This document shows positions 15,208-23,402 of a stretch of DNA of 32,184 bases, piece by piece. The first letter of the stretch is position 1; each line of letters starts with the position of its first letter. Both the position numbers and the translations under genes were made by a program. The notes under the pieces are model-generated. The model searched no databases. It saw nothing but the letters and a program-made list of their open reading frames with translations, and was not told the origin of the DNA. This DNA is from Muribaculum caecicola (GTDB lineage: Bacteria > Bacteroidota > Bacteroidia > Bacteroidales > Muribaculaceae): positions 1-32,184 of the forward strand of contig SSTG01000011.1 of assembly GCA_004801635.1 (NCBI GenBank), read 5' to 3'.

Positions 15208-15237
15208 GGTTTGAAATATTTTAGTATTAAGGAGTAA

Positions 15238-16170
15238 TTATATCAGGTATTGCGATGATATTGACTGGTTTTCGTGAACTCGGCGTATGGTGTCTGCCAA
15301 TAGTCCGGCAACTGATAGTATTGTGCACTTTTTGCAGTCTTTAGTGTATGGGATGCTGTTTGTGAATATCATTTCTGTAAGGCCGCTTTCATTTACCCGG
15401 TCGGTTGCGGGGTCGCTCATTATGGCGTGTGAGCAGAGTGCCCTTACTGATTTTGCTCCTTCTTTTAGCATAAGGTCGGCAGCTTTTGTGATTGTTCCGG
15501 CTGTGTCAACCATATCGTCGATAAGTATCACGTTCTTGTCTTTTACATCGCCGATAACAGTCATGGAGGCTACTACATTTGCTTTTGCCCTTTGTTTATG
15601 GCATAATACAAGAGGAACATCAAAATATTTTGCATAAGTGTTGGCGCGTTTTGCTCCGCCCACGTCGGGAGTTGCGATTACCATGTCTTCGAGTTTTAGT
15701 GATTCGATATATGGCATGAATACAGACGAACCATACAAATGGTCAACAGGTACATTGAAAAAGCCTTGAATCTGGTCAGCGTGCAGGTCCATGGTTATAA
15801 CCCTGTCTACTCCGGCGGCGCTAAGCAGGTCGGCAACAAGTTTTGATGCTATGGATACACGAGGTTTGTCTTTACGGTCTTGACGGGCCCATCCGAAGTA
15901 GGGTATTACTGCAATTATTGATGCGGCTGACGCACGTTTTGCCGCGTCAATCATTAGCAGCAGCTCCATCAGGTTGTCGCTGTTGGGGAATGTTGATTGA
16001 ACAAGGTATACTTCACATCCACGTATCGACTCCTCGAACGATACTTCAAATTCACCGTCGGCAAAGTGCTGAATGTTCATTTTGCCAAGTTCTATACCTA
16101 AGTCGCTGCAAATTTCCTTTGCCATGTACTCTGACTTGGTGCCGGCAAAAATTTTGAAAGGTGGTAACAT
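15238..16170 (-). CDS. prs: Ribose-phosphate pyrophosphokinase (PRPP synthetase)
   Basis: Makes PRPP from ribose 5-phosphate and ATP for purine, pyrimidine, His, Trp and NAD synthesis. The 310-residue protein has the ATP loop region FGWARQDRKDKPR (92-104), catalytic H130 in MDLHADQIQGFF (127-138), and the PRPP-binding loop VILIDDMVDTAGT (214-226). Length fits class I enzymes. The ATG at 16170 starts directly before the FKIFAGT strand. A -7 element TAACTTTG lies 40 nt upstream. Confidence 0.96.
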   Translation of the reverse strand: MLPPFKIFAGTKSEYMAKEICSDLGIELGKMNIQHFADGEFEVSFEESIRGCEVYLVQSTFPNSDNLMELLLMIDAAKRASAASIIAVIPYFGWARQDRKDKPRVSIASKLVADLLSAAGVDRVITMDLHADQIQGFFNVPVDHLYGSSVFMPYIESLKLEDMVIATPDVGGAKRANTYAKYFDVPLVLCHKQRAKANVVASMTVIGDVKDKNVILIDDMVDTAGTITKAADLMLKEGAKSVRALCSHAIMSDPATDRVNESGLTEMIFTNSIPYTKDCKKCTILSVAGLLADTIRRVHENQSISSQYLI

Positions 16171-16209
16171 TACAGAAAATCGTTTTGTTTGTAGTTCAGA
16201 AATCGGCTA

Positions 16210-16217
16210 CAAAGTTA
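16210..16217 (-). promoter_or_regulatory. Probable prs promoter (-7 element)
   Basis: TAACTTTG on the minus strand fits TAnnTTTG exactly and is 40 nt from the prs ATG. The -33 position (around 16237-16241) is not a match, so the assignment rests on the -7 element alone. Confidence 0.45.
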
Positions 16218-16247
16218 GTGCTTTTAAGGTTTATAACAGCGCTTTTT

Positions 16248-17963
16248 TTACAGGTTTTTTGAAGTGCCTGTTACATTTTTGTGTTTTATTTTCCATACAA
16301 CCGCATTGTGAGGCCCTATAATTGTGTTGAATGGTTTTGTTGGTGACAGCTTTTTTTCGGCTTTTTCTTTGGATAGCAGTTCTGTGGCTGTGCATGTTCC
16401 TTGTGGCAAGTTAAGCATTTCAAAAGCGTGTTCCGGGATGTTTATGTCTATTTCTGCTTTCTCGCTTCCGAAATTGACTGCAATTACCAGGGTTTCGTCT
16501 TCACATGAACGGATAAATGTGTAATGTTTGTGTGGGTTTAGTGTCGGGTTTTCGTAATTTACATACATTAAATCAAAAAAACGACCACGGGCTATGGCCT
16601 TTTCCAGATTGCAAAGGTTGAGTATTGTTTCATATTTTTTCCGCAGCCATTGCTCTTGGTCGGTAAGTTTGCTATTGTCGCATTTGCCATTGTTATACCA
16701 CCGTCTAATAGTTGGCACCGACCAGTAGTCGAAAATCGTTGTACGCCCGTCTGCTCCGCTGAAGCCTTCGGCATCAATGGCTTGCTCTCCAAGTTCCTGA
16801 CCTGCATAAATCATCATTGGCCCGGTGTTTATCATTGAGCTGACAATTAGCGACGGTATAACCAACGCCGGGTTGCCGGCATAAAATGGCGAGCCAAACC
16901 GTTGTTCGTCGTGGTTTTCAAGGAAATTAAGCATATTGTGTGCAATTCCTTCAACTGTTTGCCAGCAGTTGGTAATCCGTGCAGCCGAAACATTCCAGCA
17001 TTGGATGCCTCTCAATGTGTCATAAAGGTTTACTTTGTCGTACAGATAGTCGAAACCTCCATATTTAATGAAGTCACGGTACAGTCCTACATCGTATATT
17101 TCTGCAATGAATATAACTTGCGGATGACGTTCCTTTATGTTGGGTATGGCCCACTGCCAAAATTCAAGTGGAACCATATGCGCCATGTCGCATCGGAAAC
17201 CGTCAACATCCATTTCGGTCCAGTATAGCAGTATATCCAGCATCTGGAACCACGTTTTAGGAATAGGGTGGAAGTGATGCGAGCCGTTGCCGTAGTCAAC
17301 GCCGTAGTTTAGTTTCACGGTTTCATACCAGTCGTTTTGGGTGGGGAATGCCGTGAAGCAGTCGTTGCCTGATGCTTTTGCCGGGAATTCTATATATGAG
17401 TCTTTTCCGTTACCAATTGGAAAACTGGGCGCAAAAAGCTGGTTTGGCATATAATAGAAGTTGTTGTTGGGGTCAAAGAAATAGTCTTTGTTGTCATTTT
17501 TACCAAAATCGATTATTCCCTGTGGCTTGGCATCGGAATTGTATTGGCGTGAAACATGGTTTGGCACAAAGTCAATTATAACTTTCATGCCGGCATCATG
17601 TGTGCGAGTTACCAGTTGTTTAAATTCCTCACGGCGCATTTCCACATTTTCAGCAATATCTGGGTCAATGTCGTAATAATCCTTTATTGCATATGGAGAT
17701 CCGGCTTTGCCCTTAATAACGTATGGATTGTCGCGGCGAATTCCATAGGCACTGTAATCGGTAAATTGTGAGTGTTCTATAACGCCTGTATACCATATGT
17801 GTGTTACCCCGAGCTGATGAATGCTTCGGAGCACATGTGATGTTATCTGGTTCATTTTTCCTGAACCGTTTTGCTCTATGGTGCCGTTGGTGACAGGGTT
17901 TTCACATGAATTTGTGAATAACCTTGGCAATAGCTGGTATATTATAACTTTTTCGGTTTCCAT
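16248..17963 (-). CDS. Glycoside hydrolase family 13 alpha-amylase-like protein
   Basis: The 571-residue protein has no signal peptide, so it should act on alpha-glucans in the cytoplasm. GH13 regions are in order: DFVPNH (131-136), DGFRCDM with nucleophile D259 (254-260), acid/base E288 in IFIAEIYD, and NFLENHDEQR with the transition-state Asp at 352. The C-terminal 80 residues form a beta domain (TLVIAVNFGSEKAEIDINIP). The ENHDEQRFGSPF region and early YQLLPRLF resemble Bacteroidales cytosolic alpha-amylases linked to glycogen or maltodextrin use; exact activity is not predictable. It lies 41 nt after the patatin gene, so both may be read from the nqr transcript. Confidence 0.85.
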   Translation of the reverse strand: METEKVIIYQLLPRLFTNSCENPVTNGTIEQNGSGKMNQITSHVLRSIHQLGVTHIWYTGVIEHSQFTDYSAYGIRRDNPYVIKGKAGSPYAIKDYYDIDPDIAENVEMRREEFKQLVTRTHDAGMKVIIDFVPNHVSRQYNSDAKPQGIIDFGKNDNKDYFFDPNNNFYYMPNQLFAPSFPIGNGKDSYIEFPAKASGNDCFTAFPTQNDWYETVKLNYGVDYGNGSHHFHPIPKTWFQMLDILLYWTEMDVDGFRCDMAHMVPLEFWQWAIPNIKERHPQVIFIAEIYDVGLYRDFIKYGGFDYLYDKVNLYDTLRGIQCWNVSAARITNCWQTVEGIAHNMLNFLENHDEQRFGSPFYAGNPALVIPSLIVSSMINTGPMMIYAGQELGEQAIDAEGFSGADGRTTIFDYWSVPTIRRWYNNGKCDNSKLTDQEQWLRKKYETILNLCNLEKAIARGRFFDLMYVNYENPTLNPHKHYTFIRSCEDETLVIAVNFGSEKAEIDINIPEHAFEMLNLPQGTCTATELLSKEKAEKKLSPTKPFNTIIGPHNAVVWKIKHKNVTGTSKNL

Positions 17964-18004
17964 TGAAATGTATGGTCTGTTGCTGGTTTTATGCGCTACC
18001 AGGT

Positions 18005-18811
18005 TTATTTATGCCCGGTAAATAGTATTGAGTTTTGCAGAGCCTGTTTGGCGCTTTTATAACCGCTTTTGAATATCCGTTCTTTTTCTTTCATATTGAA
18101 CACCTGCATAGAGGCTATGGTGTCGGTGGATATTACGGTGTCGCAAAGAGACAGGTCGGATATGGCGTTTGTGCGTGCCAACAGGTGATATGACCGTTGT
18201 GCAATTTCTAAAATGGAACCTGTCGGAGCCTTGTTTTTTATAAGCGGGCTTACGTTTATACCTATCAGGTGGCTGCATTCTTTACGTATTGCCCACGCCG
18301 GCATGTTGTGCATTACGCCGCCGTCAACGTAGTTAACACCGTCTATTTTTATTGGTTTGAATACAATTGGTATTGCGCACGAGGCCATTACGCGTTCGGC
18401 CATTGCTCCTTTGCGCCATTGCACGGCTGTGCCGCTGTCTAGATCGGTTGCGCAAAGAACTACGGGAACGGAGCATTGTTCGATTCGTTCAACAGGCAGG
18501 TATTTTTTTAGGAATAATTTAAATCCGTTCATATTAAAAAAGCCGTTGCGAGGCATTCCTATTTCGCAAAAATCGGAAAATTTTGAAATCATGAATAGTT
18601 TCATGATTTCAAGAGGCTTTAGTCCGGATGCATAAAATGCCGCAACTATTGCGCCTGCGCTTACGCCGGCAATGATATCGGGCTTTATGCCCATTTCATC
18701 CATTGCGTATAGTGCGCCAAGATGGGCAAATCCTCGCGCGCCTCCGCCGCTTAGCGCCAGTCCTATAGGGTAGGTGGCTGTGGCTTTTTGTGGGTTTGTG
18801 GTGTTGTCCAT
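18005..18811 (-). CDS. Patatin-like phospholipase, RssA-like
   Basis: A likely lipid acyl hydrolase using a Ser-Asp dyad. The 268-residue protein has the oxyanion loop GGGARG (22-27), nucleophile S51 in GVSAG and D163 in VDGGVMHN. It has neither a signal peptide nor the outer-membrane domain of longer patatins, so it is cytoplasmic or membrane-peripheral, like E. coli RssA. ATG 18811 is preferred; a TTG at 18844 would add 11 residues with no domain. It follows nqrF by 42 nt. A perfect 13-bp inverted repeat lies at codons 67-76 and is listed separately. Confidence 0.9.
   Translation of the reverse strand: MDNTTNPQKATATYPIGLALSGGGARGFAHLGALYAMDEMGIKPDIIAGVSAGAIVAAFYASGLKPLEIMKLFMISKFSDFCEIGMPRNGFFNMNGFKLFLKKYLPVERIEQCSVPVVLCATDLDSGTAVQWRKGAMAERVMASCAIPIVFKPIKIDGVNYVDGGVMHNMPAWAIRKECSHLIGINVSPLIKNKAPTGSILEIAQRSYHLLARTNAISDLSLCDTVISTDTIASMQVFNMKEKERIFKSGYKSAKQALQNSILFTGHK
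18583..18612. repeat. Perfect 13-bp inverted repeat inside the patatin gene
   Basis: TTGAAATCATGAA (18583-18595) and TTCATGATTTCAA (18600-18612) are exact reverse complements with a 4-nt loop TAGT. It lies in the codons for EIMKLFMIS, in the middle of the coding sequence. Confidence 0.9.
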
Positions 18812-18853
18812 GTTTTTAATATGAAGGTAAAACAGCTTTTTCAATTATGCGGC

Positions 18854-20143
18854 TTATCCGCCAAAATTGTCGTACATTAAATTTTCTGACGGAACACCTA
18901 GGTCCCAAAGCATTGTTTCTACGGCTTTGCTCATAGGACCGGGGCCGCACATGTAATATTCTATGTCTTCGGGCGACGGATGGTCTTTAAGATAGGTTTC
19001 ATAAATAACCTGGTGTACAAATCCTGGTGTATACGAAACCCCGGCTTCGTCAGCCGCCGGGTCGGGCCTGTCTAGAGCCAGATGGAACTTGAAGTTTGGA
19101 AAATCTTTTTCCAGCTGGAGAAAATCATCAAGATAAAACACTTCGTTAAGTGCGCGTGCTCCGTAAAAATAGTTCATTATTCGGTCTGTTGTGTTGAGCG
19201 TGCGCGTCATATACATTATTTGCGAACGCAATGGTGCCATTCCGGCTCCACCGCCAATCCACATCATTTCGGCTTTAGAGTCAAATATCGGGTGGAAATC
19301 TCCGTATGGGCCGCTCATTATAACCTTGTCTCCCGGTTTTAGTGTGAATATGTACGATGATGCTATACCCGGCATTACGTCCATAAAGCCTGTTTGAGGT
19401 CTGGGTTTGAACGGAGGGGTGGCTATGCGCACTGTCAACATTATACGGTCGCCTTCCGCCGGATAGTTTGCCATTGAATATGCCCTAACTGTAGGTGTGG
19501 CGTTTTGGCATTTAAGCGAGAATAGTCCGAAGTTTTCCCATGCAGGCAGGTATTCGCTTCCGATTAGTGTTTTGTCAATATCTTTGTCGTAGTCCATGTC
19601 ATATGCCGGAATCTTTATCTGGGCGTATGACCCGGGAATAAAGTTCATATGCTCGCCCGGAGGCAGGGCTACTATAAATTCTTTTATAAATGTGGCTACG
19701 TTTTTGTTAGATATAACTTCGCATTCCCATTCTTTCACGTCAAGCACCGATGCAGGTACGCCTATGTTCATATCCTGCTTTACTTTTACCTGACAACCTA
19801 GTCGCCAATGGTCTTTTATCTGTTTGCGAGTGAAATGAACTGTTTCTGTGGGCAATATATCGCCTCCTCCCTCAAACACCTGTACCTTGCACTGGCCGCA
19901 GCTGCCTTTGCCGCCACATGCCGACGACAGAAATACGTTTTCTTGTGCCAGTGCAGACAAAAGAGAACTGCCCGACTGAGTAAATACATCTTTGTCGGAA
20001 TTTATTGTTACTTTGACTTGTCCCGATGGTACCAGCACTCGTTTGGCAACCAGCAGAACGGCAACCAGCACCAATGTTATTATAAGAAATATGGCTACTG
20101 CCGTTATAACAGTCAGCGAGCCTATGGATGTTAGTAAAAGCAT
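18854..20143 (-). CDS. nqrF: Na+-translocating NADH:quinone reductase subunit F
   Basis: Entry point for electrons from NADH. The 429-residue protein has an N-terminal membrane anchor (residues 8-33), a plant-type [2Fe-2S] ferredoxin domain with C76, C82, C85 and C117, then an FAD domain (RAYSMANYP) and an NADH-binding domain (GPYGDFHP, WIGGGAGMAPLRSQ, YYMCGPGPM). It ends in the conserved aromatic tail ENLMYDNFGG. It follows nqrE by 5 nt and is the last nqr gene. No apbE (flavin transferase) follows. Confidence 0.97.
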   Translation of the reverse strand: MLLLTSIGSLTVITAVAIFLIITLVLVAVLLVAKRVLVPSGQVKVTINSDKDVFTQSGSSLLSALAQENVFLSSACGGKGSCGQCKVQVFEGGGDILPTETVHFTRKQIKDHWRLGCQVKVKQDMNIGVPASVLDVKEWECEVISNKNVATFIKEFIVALPPGEHMNFIPGSYAQIKIPAYDMDYDKDIDKTLIGSEYLPAWENFGLFSLKCQNATPTVRAYSMANYPAEGDRIMLTVRIATPPFKPRPQTGFMDVMPGIASSYIFTLKPGDKVIMSGPYGDFHPIFDSKAEMMWIGGGAGMAPLRSQIMYMTRTLNTTDRIMNYFYGARALNEVFYLDDFLQLEKDFPNFKFHLALDRPDPAADEAGVSYTPGFVHQVIYETYLKDHPSPEDIEYYMCGPGPMSKAVETMLWDLGVPSENLMYDNFGG

Positions 20144-20148
20144 ATCAA

Positions 20149-20766
20149 TTATATTTTAATGCCAAGGAAGCTCATGAAGGCTATGCCCATAAGCCCGGTA
20201 ATGATAAATGTAATTCCGACACCGCGTAGAGGTTTGGGGATGTTGCTATATTGCTGTAACCGTTCCCTTATAGCGGCAATACCCACTATGGCCAGCAGCC
20301 AGCCTAATCCCCAGCCGGCACCGGCGCATGTTGCAGTAAGTATGTTTGGGAAATCGCGCTGCTGCATGAACAGCGAGCCTCCCAATATGGCACAGTTAAC
20401 AGCTATAAGAGGCAAAAATATGCCTAACGACGCATATAGTGACGGACTATATTTTTCAACAGCCATTTCTACCAGTTGTGTAAGCGACGCTATAACGGCA
20501 ATAAACATTATTAGCGATAGAAAGCTTAAATCGACTGTGGCAAATTCCGGACCAAGCCACTTTAGCGCTCCGGCACGTAGCACATAGTTTTCTAGCAGGT
20601 AGTTTATTGGAAGTGATATAACAAGCATGAATGTTACTGCTGCTCCAAGGCCGAGTGCTGTCTTTACGTTTTTCGATACGGCCAAAAACGAGCACATGCC
20701 TAGAAAGTAGGCAAATATCATGTTGTCAACAAAAATCGACCTGATGAATATATTTAAATTTTCCAT
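20149..20766 (-). CDS. nqrE: Na+-translocating NADH:quinone reductase subunit E
   Basis: An integral subunit with six membrane helices in 205 residues. The two Cys that in Vibrio help hold the intramembrane [2Fe-2S] centre with NqrD are present: C25 in FLGMCSFLAVSK and C125 in AVNCAILGG. NqrD and NqrE are paralogues, and the order D-E-F is conserved. It starts 27 nt after nqrD. Confidence 0.96.
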   Translation of the reverse strand: MENLNIFIRSIFVDNMIFAYFLGMCSFLAVSKNVKTALGLGAAVTFMLVISLPINYLLENYVLRAGALKWLGPEFATVDLSFLSLIMFIAVIASLTQLVEMAVEKYSPSLYASLGIFLPLIAVNCAILGGSLFMQQRDFPNILTATCAGAGWGLGWLLAIVGIAAIRERLQQYSNIPKPLRGVGITFIITGLMGIAFMSFLGIKI

Positions 20767-20793
20767 TTTGTAGCTTTTGCTTTATTTAGGTGG

Positions 20794-21417
20794 TTATTCC
20801 TGAAGGTCTTTGTTATAACTGCGGTGTATCCATATGATGCACCCTGTTACTATGAGTGCCATTGGGGGCAGTATCATGAGCCCGTTATTGGCATATCCGT
20901 GGTCGTACCATATTTGCGGAATCACTTGTACGCCCCAAAGAGTGCCGCTTCCTAGAAGCTCTCTGAAAAACGCCACTATAATAAGTATAAGGGCATACCC
21001 TATGCCGTTGCCTATTCCGTCGAGAAACGATGGCCATGGTTTGTTTGCCATGGCAAAGGCCTCAAGCCGTCCCATAAGTATGCAGTTTGTTACAATAAGT
21101 GATACGAATACAGACAACTGTTTGCTTACATCATATTGGTATGCCGTGAGCAGCTGGTTTACTATTACCACCAATCCGGCAACAACAACTAGTTGTACAA
21201 TTATGCGGATATTTGTAGGAATGGTTTTGCGTATTAAAGATATGATGACATTTGCAAAAGCCAGAACCGCTATTACCGATACTCCCATTACACATGCAGG
21301 TTCGAGCTTGGCGGTTACGGCAAGACATGAGCATATGCCTAGAATCTGTACTATTACCGGATTATCTTTAGAAACCGGGTTGAATAGTGTGAGTAAGTTT
21401 TTATTCTGTATGGCCAT
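20794..21417 (-). CDS. nqrD: Na+-translocating NADH:quinone reductase subunit D
   Basis: A 207-residue membrane subunit with six helices, paired with NqrE. Family markers are NPVSKDNPVIVQILGICSCL with C29, and VTNCILMGRLEAFA with C112, the same positions as the cluster ligands reported for Vibrio NqrD. It begins 3 nt after nqrC, indicating tight coupling. Confidence 0.96.
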   Translation of the reverse strand: MAIQNKNLLTLFNPVSKDNPVIVQILGICSCLAVTAKLEPACVMGVSVIAVLAFANVIISLIRKTIPTNIRIIVQLVVVAGLVVIVNQLLTAYQYDVSKQLSVFVSLIVTNCILMGRLEAFAMANKPWPSFLDGIGNGIGYALILIIVAFFRELLGSGTLWGVQVIPQIWYDHGYANNGLMILPPMALIVTGCIIWIHRSYNKDLQE

Positions 21418-21420
21418 GGG

Positions 21421-22143
21421 TTATTGCTGTTTTGTTGATTTGACGGATTCAAGGAATTTTTCATATCCGGTTATGGTGTTGTTTATCATTGATTCAACTC
21501 CTTTTGATGTTATAGTCCCACCGGATATGGCATCTACATAGTCCTCGCCTGCATAAGGTTTTGTGCCGGCTTTTAGCACGGATATTGGCTGGAATCTGTT
21601 GTCTTTAAAAAAGTTTTTTCCTTCAAATTGTGTTGAGAATGCAGGCTTTTCTATTTCCGCTCCAAGCCCCGGTGTTTCTCCCTGATGTGCAAAGTATGCT
21701 CCGTATACGGTTGACCCGTTTGCGTCAATGGAGACATAGCCCCATATCGGGCCCCAAAGTCCGCCGCCATACATGGGTATTATGTATTTGGTTTCACCGT
21801 TTTGTAGCTCACACACATACAGGGGCATCTGCCGTTTTTCTATTGGAAGTTTAACCTGTTGCGCTACATTAATTTCGAAAGCGTTGCCGGGTGTGGCTGT
21901 ACCTGCTGGATTTATTATATACTGTTCCTTGATGTACTGGTTGAACGTTGATTTCACATCGGAGTTTTCAGCAACAATATGAACAGAGGCCAGTATCTGC
22001 TTCATTTTGTCGGCATTTGCATTGTCGGTTTGTAATGGCTTGAGGCTTAATGCGGTGATGCTAAGTGCCGCCCCTACTACAGCTACCAGTATGACTATAT
22101 ATATTATTGTATATAAATTGCTTTGCTTGTTCATTGTTGTCAT
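21421..22143 (-). CDS. nqrC: Na+-translocating NADH:quinone reductase subunit C
   Basis: A periplasm-facing subunit with one N-terminal helix (about 10-32) and a covalent FMN. The flavinylation motif reads D204-AISGGT-210, with T210 the predicted FMN attachment residue; the usual motif is DxxSGAT, so Gly replaces Ala. The start ATG overlaps the nqrB stop (ATGA, 22140-22143). The length of 240 residues is normal. Confidence 0.96.
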   Translation of the reverse strand: MTTMNKQSNLYTIIYIVILVAVVGAALSITALSLKPLQTDNANADKMKQILASVHIVAENSDVKSTFNQYIKEQYIINPAGTATPGNAFEINVAQQVKLPIEKRQMPLYVCELQNGETKYIIPMYGGGLWGPIWGYVSIDANGSTVYGAYFAHQGETPGLGAEIEKPAFSTQFEGKNFFKDNRFQPISVLKAGTKPYAGEDYVDAISGGTITSKGVESMINNTITGYEKFLESVKSTKQQ

Positions 22144-23348
22144 GCTTTAATATTAATACGGCGCATACGTTTACGTATGTTGCGCTGAACTACGCAATAG
22201 TCTATAAGTGGTGCGAATGCGTTCATCAGCAGTATAGCGAGCATGGCTCCCTCTGGGTAGCCGTTGTTGTACGTGCGGATAAGAATGGCAATTACCCCGA
22301 TAAGGAAGCCGTAAATGTATTTGCCGGCGTTGGTTCTGGCGGCAGTTACCGGATCGGTTGCCATAAATACTGCACCAAATGCAAATCCGCCTAATGTTAA
22401 CTGCTGTACGGCATCAAGCATTGAAACAGGGTAGAGCGGTGTCTGAAAATAATGGGCAACAATCCCCATTAAAAAACCTCCTGCAAAAACCGACACCATG
22501 ATACGCCAGCTGGCTATACCTGTAGCAAGGAGTATTACGGCTCCTATCAATATGGCGATTACAGATGTCTCTCCTACCGATCCGGGAATCAGGCCAATAA
22601 ATGCGTCCCAGTATGACAGTGGTTCGCCGACAACGTTATTTATCTGTAATGTTGTGCCGGTATGTGTTGCAACTTGTCCTAACGGGGTGGCTCCGGAAAA
22701 TGCGTCGACAGTAGTTCCTTGGCCAAGGCCGAGAACGGAATCGGTGGCAACGAATACATTGTCGCCGCTCATTTGTGACGGATATGCAAAAAAGAGGAAT
22801 GCCCGTGTTACAAGGGCTACATTGAATATGTTAAACCCAGTACCACCAAATATCTCTTTTACAAAGATAACAGAGAAGGCTGTAGCTACAGCTAACATCC
22901 ATAACGGAGTTTCTATTGGACAAATTAACGGAATTAATATGCCTGATACCAGAAAACCTTCCTGTATTTCTTCTTTGCGCCATTGGGCTACGGCAAATTC
23001 TATTCCAAGGCCTACGGCATACGAAACCACTATTCGCCAGAACATTTGGCAAAATCCGTATCCGAAAAGCTTCCAAAATGGAAATGTTGACGAACCTATG
23101 GCTAACCAATGCTGGTAGCCAACGTTATACATGCCGAATAACAGGCATGGAATCAAAGATAGTACCACGATTATCATAACTCGTTTTGAGTCGATGGAAT
23201 CATGTATACTTACACCGGTTGTCGATGTTGTTGAAGGTGTAAACAGAAATGTTTCAAAGCCGTCATAAACCGAATGGAAGTGTTGTAACCTTCCTCCCGG
23301 TTGGAAATGTGGCTTGACTTTGTCTAAAAAGCGTCGGAGTTGTTTCAC
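22140..23348 (-). CDS. nqrB: Na+-translocating NADH:quinone reductase subunit B
   Basis: The main Na+-carrying membrane subunit, also holding covalent FMN and riboflavin. The 402-residue protein has about nine to ten helices, and the flavinylation motif is canonical: DAFSGAT (215-221), with T221 the FMN site. It overlaps nqrC by 4 nt and lies 54 nt after nqrA. Flavin attachment needs an ApbE transferase, whose gene is not in this window. Confidence 0.97.
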   Translation of the reverse strand: MKQLRRFLDKVKPHFQPGGRLQHFHSVYDGFETFLFTPSTTSTTGVSIHDSIDSKRVMIIVVLSLIPCLLFGMYNVGYQHWLAIGSSTFPFWKLFGYGFCQMFWRIVVSYAVGLGIEFAVAQWRKEEIQEGFLVSGILIPLICPIETPLWMLAVATAFSVIFVKEIFGGTGFNIFNVALVTRAFLFFAYPSQMSGDNVFVATDSVLGLGQGTTVDAFSGATPLGQVATHTGTTLQINNVVGEPLSYWDAFIGLIPGSVGETSVIAILIGAVILLATGIASWRIMVSVFAGGFLMGIVAHYFQTPLYPVSMLDAVQQLTLGGFAFGAVFMATDPVTAARTNAGKYIYGFLIGVIAILIRTYNNGYPEGAMLAILLMNAFAPLIDYCVVQRNIRKRMRRINIKA

Positions 23349-23402
23349 TTTCTTTTATTTTTTTGCAGGCGTTGCTGCCTGCTTGTGTTGTTATTTTTGC
23401 GG

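Noticed and set aside
20834..21541. A 235-codon open frame on the plus strand across nqrD and nqrC
   Set aside because: It is antisense to two well-conserved nqr genes, has no start context, and its sequence mirrors membrane-helix codons.
22864..22895. A 14-nt palindrome GCTGTAGCTACAGC in nqrB, and similar 10-12 nt palindromes elsewhere (for example CCACTGCAGTGG in purM)
   Set aside because: Loop-free palindromes of this size are expected by chance in 32 kb and cannot form long stems.
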